Assembly (NCBI GenBank): GCA_030154085.1
Contig: JASKKR010000009.1
Coordinates: forward strand, 1-64,000
DNA length: 64,000 nt
From: Candidatus Cloacimonadota bacterium
GTDB lineage: Bacteria; Cloacimonadota; Cloacimonadia; Cloacimonadales; Cloacimonadaceae
Direction of reading: 5' to 3'
In this document: piece after piece, positions 36,151-45,719 of the stretch
Layout of the letters: each line of letters begins with the position of its first letter
Numbering within the stretch: position 1 is the stretch's first letter
Notes under the pieces: generated by a model
Told to the model about the DNA's origin: nothing
Seen by the model: the letters and a program-made list of their open reading frames with translations, nothing else
Database searches by the model: none
Program-made: the position numbers and the translations under genes

Positions 36151-39100
36151 ATGCGAAAAACTGCATTGATCCTGCTAATAGTGTTGCTTGTTGGTGTTGC
36201 ATGCCTCGAAGCTCAGACCACTGGTCGTTTAGCCGTACGCGTTCGCGATGGTGCGGGTCGGCCTTTGGAGTATGTGAATGTCGTGGTAATGTCCGGCACT
36301 CAACGTATAACCGGTGGCCAGACCGATGCACGTGGTCAGGCAAATATTATTAATATTCCCCCAGGTACTTACACTGTTCGGTTCTCTTTGATCGGATATG
36401 ACGAAGTGACCTATGAAAACGTGAGGATTCAGGTTGGGCAAACTGCCAATATCTCACCTACTATGAATCGCACTGGTGTAGAGGGAGTTAAGATTGTGGT
36501 ACAAGCTCAGCAAGACGTCGTAGAGCGTGACCGCACAGGTTCTTCCCGCCAGATAGAGATGGACCGTTTGTCGGATTCAGCTATTACCAATGTCAATGAC
36601 ATCGTTTCATTGCAAGCTGGCGTCACAAATATTGGTGACGAACTGCATATTCGTGGTGGACGCGCTAACGAAGTTAATTTTACCGTGGACGGTATGAGTG
36701 TGTCTGATCCTGTTGACGGTGGAAGTGCCCTCTCGGTTGATACTGACGCTATCAAGGATATGAAGGTGATGACTGGTGGTTTCCCGGCAGAGTTTGGAAA
36801 CGCACAATCTGGTGTGATCAATATTGTTACCAAAGATGGTGATCCTTTCTTCTCAGGTAAGGTAGAATACAATACTGATCATATAGTTGGAGAAGGTCGC
36901 AATTCTGATGTCTTAAAGTTTGCTTTTGGTGGACCCATAGTCCCCTTCGCTCCTATGGATCTCAGAGAAAGGCTTACTTTCTATCTTAATGGAGCGGGAG
37001 AATGGTTGGATGGTCGCTACAAAGATTTTTATATGTCAGATCCCAATGAAGACTATGTCTTGAACGGACGCGGTCTGCTCGACGATGACTATCCTGCATA
37101 TGATCCCTATGAAGGTAGAGACAATATTTTAGGCGTAGATATAGGGAATCGTAACTATAATAGCTACAATATCAACCTGAAGACGAAGTATGATCTAAAT
37201 CCAGCGCAGAAATTCACTTTTGCCGTTCGTGGTGATAGATCATACAATACTCCCTTTAACCCGGCTGGTGCATATAGCTGGCGCTACGCATTGCAGCATT
37301 ATGCTGAGACTGAAACTGAGCAACGCCAGTATATAGCTACATATGATCAAATGTTTGGTTCTACAATGAACCTAAATGTAAAGGCGAGTTATTATTCGAA
37401 GGATACCTATCAGGGTCCGCGAGGGATCAGTCGTGATGATTATATCTTCATGACTGTCGATCCGGACAATCCTGGGGCAGACTACATTGACTCTGTTTTG
37501 CAAGGAAAGTACGGCTATAGCACTGTGGACGACGATGGAGATGGAGTCTATGACTTTGGATTCCTGCCTGCTTCACAGTGGCAATATCGCTTGGAAAGCC
37601 AAGAAGATCCCCGTCCGATACCCGGATTCAATCCTCCCGGAACTATCTATACGAACTTCATTGATGACCAAACTACCACGATGAACTTCCGCTCTGATTT
37701 TGAGTGGCAGATTAACCAGACTCATCTTGCTAAGACGGGTGTGGAGATTATCAGTCACAATATAGAAAAGAATCAGCTGCAAAATTTCCTTTCTATCTAT
37801 GAGGATCGTAGACAAGCCTATTTGAGGAGTATTTACACTTTGACTGAGGATGATTTACAGGCTTATTTAGCTGATCCCACCTACGTACCGGATGCCCTTT
37901 ATGGTCTCGAATCAAAAATAGATAACCCTGAAACTATAGCTGATTTAGTGCCCATCTACAAGCCCATGGATTATTACAACGCAGCCAAGGCTTCTTCAGG
38001 CAAGCGGGATGGATATTCTGCAACTCCATGGCAGGCAGCTTACTATTTGCAGGATAAGATGGAATGGGAAGGCATGATTGTCAATGCCGGTCTGCGTTTT
38101 GACTTCTGGTATCTAGGCTCTAGCTACAAAGTCTTACAAGATGATGGCAGCTTCTCAAAGCGGGAATTTGACAGTAACGATCGCTTCCAGATGATGCTCT
38201 CTCCCAGATTGGGCGTATCCCATCCGATCACCGAGCGTGATGTGCTCCGCTTTGCATATAACTATCAGAACCAATTACCTCAGATGCAGTACATTTTCAC
38301 TTCCAAGACTCCGGAAGATGCAAACATATCTGATGTAGCAATTACTGTGGGTAATCCATCTTTGGAGCCCCAGATCACAGTCACCTATGAAGTTGGTCTC
38401 TCTCACCAGATATCAGATGACTATGTGTTGGACATGACAGCATATTACAAGAATCTTTATAACTATGTGAGCACTGTGCGCGAACGTAAAGAAGGTGAAG
38501 AAAGTGTATCATGGTATCGCTTTATTTCCGAAGACTACGGCTCAGCGAGAGGTATTGATATTCAGATTGAGAAGATGCTTTCAAACTTCAATACTTGGAG
38601 TGTGGCTTACTCATTGGCATGGGCACAAGGTAACAATTCAAGTACTGTGATTCAAGATGAGAATACCTCTCTTCGTGAATTCCCATTGGATTGGGATATA
38701 CGCCACAATGTTTCTATAAACTATACTTTCCGTATCGGCAGAGGCGAGGAATTCTTTGTTCCTTTTACTACTTACATTCTTCCTTTGGATGATTTCTCTG
38801 CGAACATAAACTGGAGCTTTGCTTCTGGTGCCCCTTACACTCCGCAAAGCACTGAGGGAGACGCTATGCTGGATACAAACAGCAAACGTATGGATCCAAC
38901 TCATCAAGCTAATGCGAGATTGACCAAAGGAATCCAGCTTCCAGGCGGAACCAGTCTTCGTGTATATCTGGATGTGGAAAATCTATTCAAAACAAAGAAT
39001 ATTAACTCAGTATATCCTCGCACTGGCTCTCCATATGATGATGGCGCTGATCTAGAGGATGAATTAGTGCAATACACCTATCCGGAAGTTGAATACACCC

Positions 39101-39177
39101 ATCAACTGGCTGTAAGAAACCCGGCATACGTAGACAACTACCGTGGTGTCACCATCGGTGTGTCTTTTAATTTCTAA
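36151..39177 (+). CDS. TonB-dependent outer membrane receptor with CarboxypepD-like domain
   Basis: 1008 residues from ATG 36151 (AGGGAGG seven bases upstream). Signal peptide 1-21 (LILLIVLLVGVACLEA). Residues 25-105: a CarboxypepD_reg-like beta sandwich (GRLAVRVRDGAGRPLEYVNV, GTYTVRFSLIGYDEVTYENV), typical of SusC-like receptors. Then a plug (ELHIRGGRANEVNFTVDGM, VMTGGFPAEFGNAQSGVINI) and a 22-strand-type barrel ending in ITIGVSFNF-like GVTIGVSFNF. A calcium-loop-like DDDGDGVYD lies in the barrel. No SusD partner follows. Substrate unknown. Encoded with its own energising proteins. Confidence 0.9.
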   Translation: MRKTALILLIVLLVGVACLEAQTTGRLAVRVRDGAGRPLEYVNVVVMSGTQRITGGQTDARGQANIINIPPGTYTVRFSLIGYDEVTYENVRIQVGQTANISPTMNRTGVEGVKIVVQAQQDVVERDRTGSSRQIEMDRLSDSAITNVNDIVSLQAGVTNIGDELHIRGGRANEVNFTVDGMSVSDPVDGGSALSVDTDAIKDMKVMTGGFPAEFGNAQSGVINIVTKDGDPFFSGKVEYNTDHIVGEGRNSDVLKFAFGGPIVPFAPMDLRERLTFYLNGAGEWLDGRYKDFYMSDPNEDYVLNGRGLLDDDYPAYDPYEGRDNILGVDIGNRNYNSYNINLKTKYDLNPAQKFTFAVRGDRSYNTPFNPAGAYSWRYALQHYAETETEQRQYIATYDQMFGSTMNLNVKASYYSKDTYQGPRGISRDDYIFMTVDPDNPGADYIDSVLQGKYGYSTVDDDGDGVYDFGFLPASQWQYRLESQEDPRPIPGFNPPGTIYTNFIDDQTTTMNFRSDFEWQINQTHLAKTGVEIISHNIEKNQLQNFLSIYEDRRQAYLRSIYTLTEDDLQAYLADPTYVPDALYGLESKIDNPETIADLVPIYKPMDYYNAAKASSGKRDGYSATPWQAAYYLQDKMEWEGMIVNAGLRFDFWYLGSSYKVLQDDGSFSKREFDSNDRFQMMLSPRLGVSHPITERDVLRFAYNYQNQLPQMQYIFTSKTPEDANISDVAITVGNPSLEPQITVTYEVGLSHQISDDYVLDMTAYYKNLYNYVSTVRERKEGEESVSWYRFISEDYGSARGIDIQIEKMLSNFNTWSVAYSLAWAQGNNSSTVIQDENTSLREFPLDWDIRHNVSINYTFRIGRGEEFFVPFTTYILPLDDFSANINWSFASGAPYTPQSTEGDAMLDTNSKRMDPTHQANARLTKGIQLPGGTSLRVYLDVENLFKTKNINSVYPRTGSPYDDGADLEDELVQYTYPEVEYTHQLAVRNPAYVDNYRGVTIGVSFNF

Positions 39178-39200
39178 ATTATTCCAAGGAGGAATCATAA

Positions 39201-39965
39201 ATGAGAAAATTCTCGTACATAATGCTGCTAATAGCTCTGGTTAGCTTGGTCATGCCGGGTATTGCCTTTGCTCAAGAAGCAGCTGAGGAAGCCGCTGCTA
39301 CAACTACTGCTGAAGTAGCAAGTGCCGGTGGATTAGAGAGCTTTGCCGAACTAGTATTTGGCAGCGGATTGGTAAAATGGTTTAAAGATGGTGGTTGGGC
39401 CATGTGGCCTATCCTTATTCTGGTTATCTACGGTCTTGCGTATATTGTATGGAAATTCATAGCTCTAATGTATGCCAGAGTAAACTTAAATGCCTTTTTG
39501 GATAAGATCGTACCTTTGGTCAAAGAGAAGAAGTTCAAAGAAGCAGCCGAAATTGCCAAGAATACGCGTGGTCCCGTAGCCGCAATCGTCTATGCTGGAC
39601 TTCTTAAAGCCGACGGCGGAATCCCCGCTGTAGAAAAGGCAATCGAAAACGCTGCCATGATTGAGATGAGTTATCTTGAAAAAGGTTTCTTGGAACTATC
39701 AACCGTGATCACACTTGGTCCCATGATGGGATTCCTAGGTACTGTAACAGGTATGATCAGTGCTTTTGATGCGATTGCAGCTGCACGTGCTGTAGATGCC
39801 ACCATCGTTGCTAGTGGTATTAAGATTTCATTGATCACTACGCAAGCTGGATTGATCGTAGCTATCCCAGTGCAATTTTTCAATAATATCTTCGTCACCA
39901 TGGTTGACGGTATGGTGATCGATATGCAAAAAGCAACAGAGAAAGTCGTTGAAGCAATGCTTTAA
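39201..39965 (+). CDS. exbB: ExbB/TolQ/MotA proton-channel protein with N-terminal signal sequence
   Basis: 254 residues; AGGAGGAATCATAA before ATG. Unusually it starts with a cleavable-looking signal peptide (MLLIALVSLVMPGIAFA) and an Ala/Glu/Thr-rich spacer before the first channel helix (WAMWPILILVIYGLAYIVWK). The conserved part, LELSTVITLGPMMGFLGTVTGMISAFDAI followed by ISLITTQAGLIVAIPVQFFNNIF, is the proton-path pair of helices. With ExbD it uses the proton gradient to drive TonB. Long N-terminal forms exist in FCB-group bacteria. Confidence 0.92.
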   Translation: MRKFSYIMLLIALVSLVMPGIAFAQEAAEEAAATTTAEVASAGGLESFAELVFGSGLVKWFKDGGWAMWPILILVIYGLAYIVWKFIALMYARVNLNAFLDKIVPLVKEKKFKEAAEIAKNTRGPVAAIVYAGLLKADGGIPAVEKAIENAAMIEMSYLEKGFLELSTVITLGPMMGFLGTVTGMISAFDAIAAARAVDATIVASGIKISLITTQAGLIVAIPVQFFNNIFVTMVDGMVIDMQKATEKVVEAML

Positions 39966-39983
39966 GCCCCAAGGGAGATTATA

Positions 39984-40409
39984 ATGAATATAGGACGCAA
40001 AAGGAAAGGCAAAGCGGCAATCCCGACTTCGTCGATGTCCGATATTGCTTTCCTCTTAATCGTCTTTTTCATGGCGACTACTAAGTTCGACGTGAAAGAA
40101 GGGATTAGGATAGTCCTTCCCCAGGCGGCCGATGGTAGTTCTGGCAAGACCCAGAGTCTTGCCTTGACAGAGAATGAAATGACCCGTTTGCAGATCATAG
40201 AAGATGGAAGGATTTCTGTGAATAATGAGCCTCCCCGCCATTTTGAGGCTGGTGAGCTTGATGCACTGATTCAGCAGAAACTAAGAGTAAATCAACAGAT
40301 GATCTTTCGTGTCATCACGGATCGTGAAGCTACCTACAATGATATGATTCGTGTAGTAGACCGCTTAAAAGCGGCTGACATCGAAAAGATCTCGCTATCG
40401 ACAAACTAG
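39984..40409 (+). CDS. exbD: ExbD/TolR-family protein, first copy
   Basis: 141 residues. A cytoplasmic basic start (RKRKGKAAIPTSSMS) leads into one helix, DIAFLLIVFFMATTKF, whose Asp is the proton-carrying residue of the family; the rest is the periplasmic domain. Ends TAG. Ten bases before the second exbD, with its own AGGAGG. Confidence 0.9.
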   Translation: MNIGRKRKGKAAIPTSSMSDIAFLLIVFFMATTKFDVKEGIRIVLPQAADGSSGKTQSLALTENEMTRLQIIEDGRISVNNEPPRHFEAGELDALIQQKLRVNQQMIFRVITDREATYNDMIRVVDRLKAADIEKISLSTN

Positions 40410-40418
40410 GAGGAAGAC

Positions 40419-40853
40419 ATGGCCAATATTAAAAAAGAAAAAAGCCGCGAAGTCAGCATCCCCAGTTCGTCGATGTCTGATATTGCGTTTCTGCTCTTGC
40501 TATTCTTTATGGTGAGCACCGTGTTTGTCCAGGAGACCAAATTTTGGGTTGAACGCGAGCGCTGGCCGATGGCGGATAGTATTGAGCGAATTCCCAGAAA
40601 TCATACCACTACCATCTATGTGATGAGGGATGAGACTATTCTTATCGATGATATACCGACCCGGATCGAGAGTTCCGATGATGTTTTTGTCGCTAATACC
40701 TTGATTCGGAAGAAAGCCGAAGATCCCGAACTGATTGTCTGCTTTAGAACAGATCGGGAAACTAAATATGGAGTAATGTCCGATGTTATGCGCCAGCTAC
40801 AAGACGCACAAACGCTGGTAGTAGCATTTGAAACTCAGCGTCGGATGGACTAA
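40419..40853 (+). CDS. exbD: ExbD/TolR-family protein, second copy
   Basis: 144 residues, a paralogue of the preceding gene (both share SSMSDIAF and FFM in the helix). The periplasmic parts have diverged, which suggests that they form a mixed dimer in the ExbB channel. The ExbB-ExbD-ExbD-TonB order is common in Bacteroidetes-like clusters. TAA-GGAGG overlaps the ribosome site of tonB. Confidence 0.9.
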   Translation: MANIKKEKSREVSIPSSSMSDIAFLLLLFFMVSTVFVQETKFWVERERWPMADSIERIPRNHTTTIYVMRDETILIDDIPTRIESSDDVFVANTLIRKKAEDPELIVCFRTDRETKYGVMSDVMRQLQDAQTLVVAFETQRRMD

Positions 40854-40860
40854 GGAGGCA

Positions 40861-41496
40861 ATGATGAAAACGCAATTAAATGACTGGAAAGATCAGGCTG
40901 ATAGTCAATTTAGCAAAGCCCTGGCTCTTTCTCTCACGATCTTGCTCTTTGCGCTGATGGTTACTCCCAAGATTGAAGTAAAGAAGCAGGTCTACCAAAC
41001 CACACAGATGGAATTGGTGGACATACCGATGGAAGAACGCGAGAAGATCGAACCTCCCGAAACGGATGTTCAGATCGATATACCGCTTGTCATCAGTGAT
41101 GAGCTCGCTACTGAAGAAGTAGATATTGCTACTTATAAAGCAGCTCTATCTCAAATTGGCAAGATAAACACTACTACTACAACCAGTCTATCCCAAGTAG
41201 ATGATAAGCCCGTAAACTTTGTGCCATATGATGAACCCCCTGTGGTTATTGGCAGCATATCTCCGGTGTATCCGGAATTTGCTAGAAAAAACCGGATTCA
41301 AGGCACTGTAGTATTAGAAGTAGAAGTATTGCGTGACGGATCGGTGCGCAATATTCGCGTAAGAAAATCGGTTCCAGGCGGTTTGGATGAAGCCGCAATT
41401 GAAGCCGTTCGTAAAGTAAAATTTCAGCCGGCAAGAAGTAGCGGTCAACCTGTTGACGTACTGCTGATTGTTCCGGTTGAATTTAAATTGAACTAA
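40861..41496 (+). CDS. tonB: TonB-family energy transducer
   Basis: 211 residues from ATG 40861 (AAGGAGGCA upstream; the frame opens at 40828). One helix at about 20-37 (ALALSLTILLFALMVTP), a periplasmic linker rich in P, E and D but lacking long PK repeats, and the C-terminal TonB domain, SPVYPEFARKNRIQGTVVLE and DEAAIEAVRKVKFQPA. The linker is short, about 100 residues. It should dock to the TonB box of the receptor encoded at the head of this operon. Confidence 0.92.
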   Translation: MMKTQLNDWKDQADSQFSKALALSLTILLFALMVTPKIEVKKQVYQTTQMELVDIPMEEREKIEPPETDVQIDIPLVISDELATEEVDIATYKAALSQIGKINTTTTTSLSQVDDKPVNFVPYDEPPVVIGSISPVYPEFARKNRIQGTVVLEVEVLRDGSVRNIRVRKSVPGGLDEAAIEAVRKVKFQPARSSGQPVDVLLIVPVEFKLN

Positions 41497-41510
41497 TCCG
41501 GGAGTGTTTG

Positions 41511-44500
41511 ATGAAGTTAAACAAATTTTTGCTCTGTTTGTTCTTGCTGATTGCCTTTATGGTCTCGGCAGCTCATGCAGCAAAAGCAGAACCATCGACC
41601 GGAACCAAAAAGCTGGACCTCAGTAAATACCACAATGTCGGCAATATTTGGCTCAGGGTCAGTAACTATGGCTTTTTCGGATCGGGAGATGATATCGTCC
41701 CACAGTATCCCTCCTTGGAGTATCCTGGGGGTAGTGGTATTGATTATCTATATCAAGGTGCTTTGTGGTTTGGTGCCAAAAAGCAACGCCGCGATGGCTT
41801 GAATAGGAAGCTATATTGGAAGCACTATCCGCCCTCAGCTCAAAATGATACAATTCTATATGAAGGGCAGGAAGGATGGTCGCCAGAAATGATCAATCAT
41901 CCGGTCATGGATACATTGGTCACGGTTGGATTTGATGGGGATGATGATCTTTATGAGTTTATGCCGGCATACAATCCCCTGCTTGTTGCAAATTCCAACA
42001 TGTCAGATGACTATTCTCTCTACAACGCTCTTGATGGGATAGCTTCTGCTTCCATTCGCAACCAACAACGTGGTGTGGATGATGATGGTGATGGCTTAAT
42101 TGATGAAGACTTTGTGGGATACACCTTCCCCTTAAGACAATCTACTGAACTGCCTACACAATTCAGTGGTTTCGGGGGAGGCTATATCCATAATATACTA
42201 CCTAATGAATTCTCAGTATTGGATGATCCGGCGACTCTTGAGATCTGGTTTCCACTCGGATTTATGGATCTTTCCGACACCGGCTTCTCCAGCTATGCTT
42301 TCACGGCTCGCTATGATGATGATATGGATGGAAGATTTGACGAAGATGGAGCGCCGGTTTCAGAACAGGATTTCATCTCATATTATTTTGACTATTGTCC
42401 ATTTGGTACAGAGGGTCAGCGCGACTATGGATCTTCCAGCAACAGAAATGACCATTATCCCCTCAACATTCGCGTGCGACAGATGAGCTATCAATGGAGC
42501 TATGACTATATTAAAAATCTGGTTTATCTTGAGTTTGACATCACAAATATGAACCAAGATGACGAGCTCATTGATTGTGCGATGGGAATTTATATGGACA
42601 GTGATGTCGGTCCTCAATCCTGGGGTATTGAAAAAGCAAGTGATGATGTATCCGGTTACGTTAAAGGTGAAGGGTATGAATTTGCTTTTACTCGCGATGC
42701 TGATGGAGACGGCGGGCTAACTACCGGTTACGTTGGAGCTCGCGTATGTACACCTGATCCTGAAGAGCTGAAGTTCCACTGCTGGTATTGGAAAGTGGGA
42801 GATGGTCCGGATGATAATAAACCACGTTCTTTGCAAACCTTAAATCCGCGTACTGCAAATGAAAAGTATTGGCTGCTGACTGGTAGAAACCCAAACCCAT
42901 CCAAGTTTGATCCTTTGCGTCCAGATGATCCAGATGTGACGGAATTCGAGCAACCTGTTCCCAAAGATACTCGTTTTCTCTTCTCTTTCTATGGCGCTCA
43001 ACCTGGTACTCCAGAATATGACGAAGTAGATGAGAATGGGGAATATTACAAGCGTTGGAATTTGTTACCTGGCAAGACCATGAAGATTGTGGTAGCGATA
43101 TTCCCAGGAGAAAATAAAGAAGATCTCAAACGCAGTGCAAGCTGGGCTAAAGAGATCTATGGTCAGGCTCAAGACCTGATTAGCGTGGTTCTGCCAGATA
43201 CTTTCCCTCACTATCAAGCTCCTGGTCCGCCTACCATCCCCAATCTCTTTGCAGAATTAAAGGATGATGGCAATAGAATTGATCTGTATTGGGATAACCG
43301 TAGTGAATTTTCATACGACGTTCAGACGGTATCTACATCCGACATCGGATGGCAGCGTCCTGGCGGCGATGGCTATATTCCCGGTCTCGATAGTGATCCT
43401 GCTGCCATAGATAACCTTGATGAATATCCAGAAGAATTCCAGCCCGGAGAATTCAGTGATATGACTTATCCCTGGAATAACAATGCTTTGGTAAATCCCT
43501 GGACAGGTTATCGCCTCCGCCACGATTTCCAAGGTTACACGGTATGGGGTCGCTCTGGTAGTGGAAACCGAGAAGATTGGGAGATGATACGCAGATGGGA
43601 TAAGATAGATACTCCTGTCGATCTTGCCGATTATACCGTAAATATCCAAGTTGATTCACTCTACAAGGATTATGGAGGATATTTAGGTAACGATACAGAT
43701 CTACCTAATCCCTCTGATCACCCGGATCCTGGAATTCGCGGTTGGCAAGCAAGCCCCGAAGAGTATGCCAAATTCTGGAGATTGGACGAAAACTATATGT
43801 TTGTCCCCAATGGTAGTGTATTCTACGGGTGGCCCATATATAACCCGGATGTAGATTGGTCTCCAGAGATTCAAGCTATGGCAGATCAGATTGCTAGTGA
43901 GAATGCCATGCTTGCTGATGACGAGGTCGAAGCCCTTCAAGCACGCCTCTTTATGCATGAACATCTTCAGTCCAGACCTGAAATCTTTGATGCACTCTAT
44001 GATCCCAAGCTGATTCCTCTACGTGCATTCGCCTTTCCCGGAGGAGAGAATGCGGTAGATCCTACAGCTGAAGAGGTGGAAACCCTACGCCGTGAACGGC
44101 TGGCACGCAGATACTATAAACATCAGATTATGTATCCCAGAAAAGGTGTAGAATACTATGTAGCTGTTACAGCTTATGACCGTGGTATTCCGGTGCATAG
44201 ATTAGAATCCCAAGAATCTGGTCGTGATGCTGATGCCAACATGCAGATATTCTTCCCGGGTAGCCTTGCTCGTGAAAATATGGACGACATCAAGGTCATC
44301 CCCAATCCATATATCGGCAGCAGTAAATTCGATGGTCGTTATGATAACGACGAAAAAGGAGATAGAAGTCGCCGTTTGTGGTTTATAAATCTGCCAAATC
44401 GTTGCACGATCCGCATCTATACCCTGGCAGGTGATCTGGTGCAGACCTTACATCATGATGGAGAGACCCAAACTGATATTGTGACTATTTCCAAAGCAGC

Positions 44501-44648
44501 CACTTCAGGTATAGCCGCCAGTGGAATGCACTCTTGGGATCTTCTTTCAAAAAACAATCAGATCATCGCCCCCGGCGTGTATCTGTTTAGCGTAGAAAAC
44601 AAAGCTGACGATGAAATTAAAGTCGGCAAATTTGTATTGATAAAGTAA
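41511..44648 (+). CDS. Large secreted protein with FlgD-like C-terminal domain
   Basis: 1045 residues from ATG 41511. Signal peptide 1-25 (FLLCLFLLIAFMVSAAHA). No domain family recognised in the first 900 residues, which are rich in D, G, Y and W. Three calcium-loop-like motifs are visible: DDDGDGLIDED, DDDMDGRFDEDG and DADGDGG. The last 120 residues (VIPNPYIGSSKFDG, RIYTLAGDLVQTL, SWDLLSKNNQIIAPGVYLF, KFVLIK) are a FlgD-like tail of a slightly different type from the NYPNPFNP tails. Probably a surface protein exported with the PorV-like product of the next gene. Confidence 0.8.
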   Translation: MKLNKFLLCLFLLIAFMVSAAHAAKAEPSTGTKKLDLSKYHNVGNIWLRVSNYGFFGSGDDIVPQYPSLEYPGGSGIDYLYQGALWFGAKKQRRDGLNRKLYWKHYPPSAQNDTILYEGQEGWSPEMINHPVMDTLVTVGFDGDDDLYEFMPAYNPLLVANSNMSDDYSLYNALDGIASASIRNQQRGVDDDGDGLIDEDFVGYTFPLRQSTELPTQFSGFGGGYIHNILPNEFSVLDDPATLEIWFPLGFMDLSDTGFSSYAFTARYDDDMDGRFDEDGAPVSEQDFISYYFDYCPFGTEGQRDYGSSSNRNDHYPLNIRVRQMSYQWSYDYIKNLVYLEFDITNMNQDDELIDCAMGIYMDSDVGPQSWGIEKASDDVSGYVKGEGYEFAFTRDADGDGGLTTGYVGARVCTPDPEELKFHCWYWKVGDGPDDNKPRSLQTLNPRTANEKYWLLTGRNPNPSKFDPLRPDDPDVTEFEQPVPKDTRFLFSFYGAQPGTPEYDEVDENGEYYKRWNLLPGKTMKIVVAIFPGENKEDLKRSASWAKEIYGQAQDLISVVLPDTFPHYQAPGPPTIPNLFAELKDDGNRIDLYWDNRSEFSYDVQTVSTSDIGWQRPGGDGYIPGLDSDPAAIDNLDEYPEEFQPGEFSDMTYPWNNNALVNPWTGYRLRHDFQGYTVWGRSGSGNREDWEMIRRWDKIDTPVDLADYTVNIQVDSLYKDYGGYLGNDTDLPNPSDHPDPGIRGWQASPEEYAKFWRLDENYMFVPNGSVFYGWPIYNPDVDWSPEIQAMADQIASENAMLADDEVEALQARLFMHEHLQSRPEIFDALYDPKLIPLRAFAFPGGENAVDPTAEEVETLRRERLARRYYKHQIMYPRKGVEYYVAVTAYDRGIPVHRLESQESGRDADANMQIFFPGSLARENMDDIKVIPNPYIGSSKFDGRYDNDEKGDRSRRLWFINLPNRCTIRIYTLAGDLVQTLHHDGETQTDIVTISKAATSGIAASGMHSWDLLSKNNQIIAPGVYLFSVENKADDEIKVGKFVLIK

Positions 44649-44658
44649 GGGAGGAATT

Positions 44659-45690
44659 GTGAAAAAACAGATTATCCTGCTCCTCGCAATAGCTGTAGTT
44701 CTGCTGCCTGTATGCCTCAATGCAAAGATCTTTGGCAAAGTTGGAACCGTAGGTTTGCAGTTTCTAAAGCTGGGCGTGGATGCTCGTGCCATTGGTATGG
44801 GTGAAGCCTATACTGCTGTTTCGGACGACATTTCCTCCGTCTATTGGAATCCTGCCGGCTTGGCACCAGCATTTCAAAATCAAGTATTCTTTTCCCATAC
44901 AAATTGGCCTGCCGATATTATGCATGAATTTGTAGCTGCTACCTATACCACTGGCGTGTCTACTTTTGCACTTTACGGCTCGGTCTTGCATATGGATAAA
45001 ATGGAAGTTACTGATGAAGATACATTTGGCCATACGGGTGAGTATTTCACAAACAGTAGTGTAGCTTTAGGCGTAAATTACGCCCAACAGTTCACCGACA
45101 AATTCTCTGCCGGAATCGGAGTAAAGTATCTTCGCGAAAACCTCTATGAGTTTAATGTAAACAGCTATGCTGTTGATCTTGGTTCGATGTACAATACCGG
45201 TTGGCAAAACATCAAGATAGGCATGGCTTTGAAAAACTTCGGTCCGGACATCAGATATCGCGTAGACAATGATGATGATAGTCAGACTGATGAAGACCCC
45301 TTTGATCTTTTTGATAATGACGGCGATGGAGTCATAGATGAAGATGGTGCAGAACTTGATGTAAAGATCCCGATGAACTTCTCTTTGGGAGTTTCAGGTG
45401 ATCTGATGCGCACTGAAACCAATTATTGGATCGCTTCATTGCAATTGGATAACGTTATCGATCGTACAGAAACTTGGAACTTAGGAACCGAGTATAAAAT
45501 GGGGAACATATTCCTACGCTGTGGCTATCAGTTTAATTATGATGCGGCAAGCTATAGCTTAGGTGCTGGATGGCAAGTCCCCACCAATATCGGCATCTTC
45601 AATATCGATTATGCCTATACTGATATGGGCTATTTGGCTGAATCAATGCTAAAGAGTGCACATCGTGTGTCTCTCAAGCTTAGATACTAA
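44659..45690 (+). CDS. PorV-like outer membrane protein with calcium-loop insertion
   Basis: 343 residues from GTG 44659 (GGGAGGAATT upstream). Signal peptide 1-22. GLQFLKLGVDARAIGMGEAY and SSVYWNPAGLA are the PorV/UPF0164 signature. An acidic insertion, DNDGDGVIDEDGAELD after DDDSQTDEDPFD, interrupts the barrel region and looks like a calcium site. Ends RVSLKLRY, a typical last outer-membrane strand. PorV carries cargo between the translocon and the attachment machinery in type IX secretion; its place between two tail-bearing genes suggests that it serves them. Confidence 0.85.
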   Translation: MKKQIILLLAIAVVLLPVCLNAKIFGKVGTVGLQFLKLGVDARAIGMGEAYTAVSDDISSVYWNPAGLAPAFQNQVFFSHTNWPADIMHEFVAATYTTGVSTFALYGSVLHMDKMEVTDEDTFGHTGEYFTNSSVALGVNYAQQFTDKFSAGIGVKYLRENLYEFNVNSYAVDLGSMYNTGWQNIKIGMALKNFGPDIRYRVDNDDDSQTDEDPFDLFDNDGDGVIDEDGAELDVKIPMNFSLGVSGDLMRTETNYWIASLQLDNVIDRTETWNLGTEYKMGNIFLRCGYQFNYDAASYSLGAGWQVPTNIGIFNIDYAYTDMGYLAESMLKSAHRVSLKLRY

Positions 45691-45719
45691 TGAACATGAA
45701 TAAAAAAAATGGAGGAACG

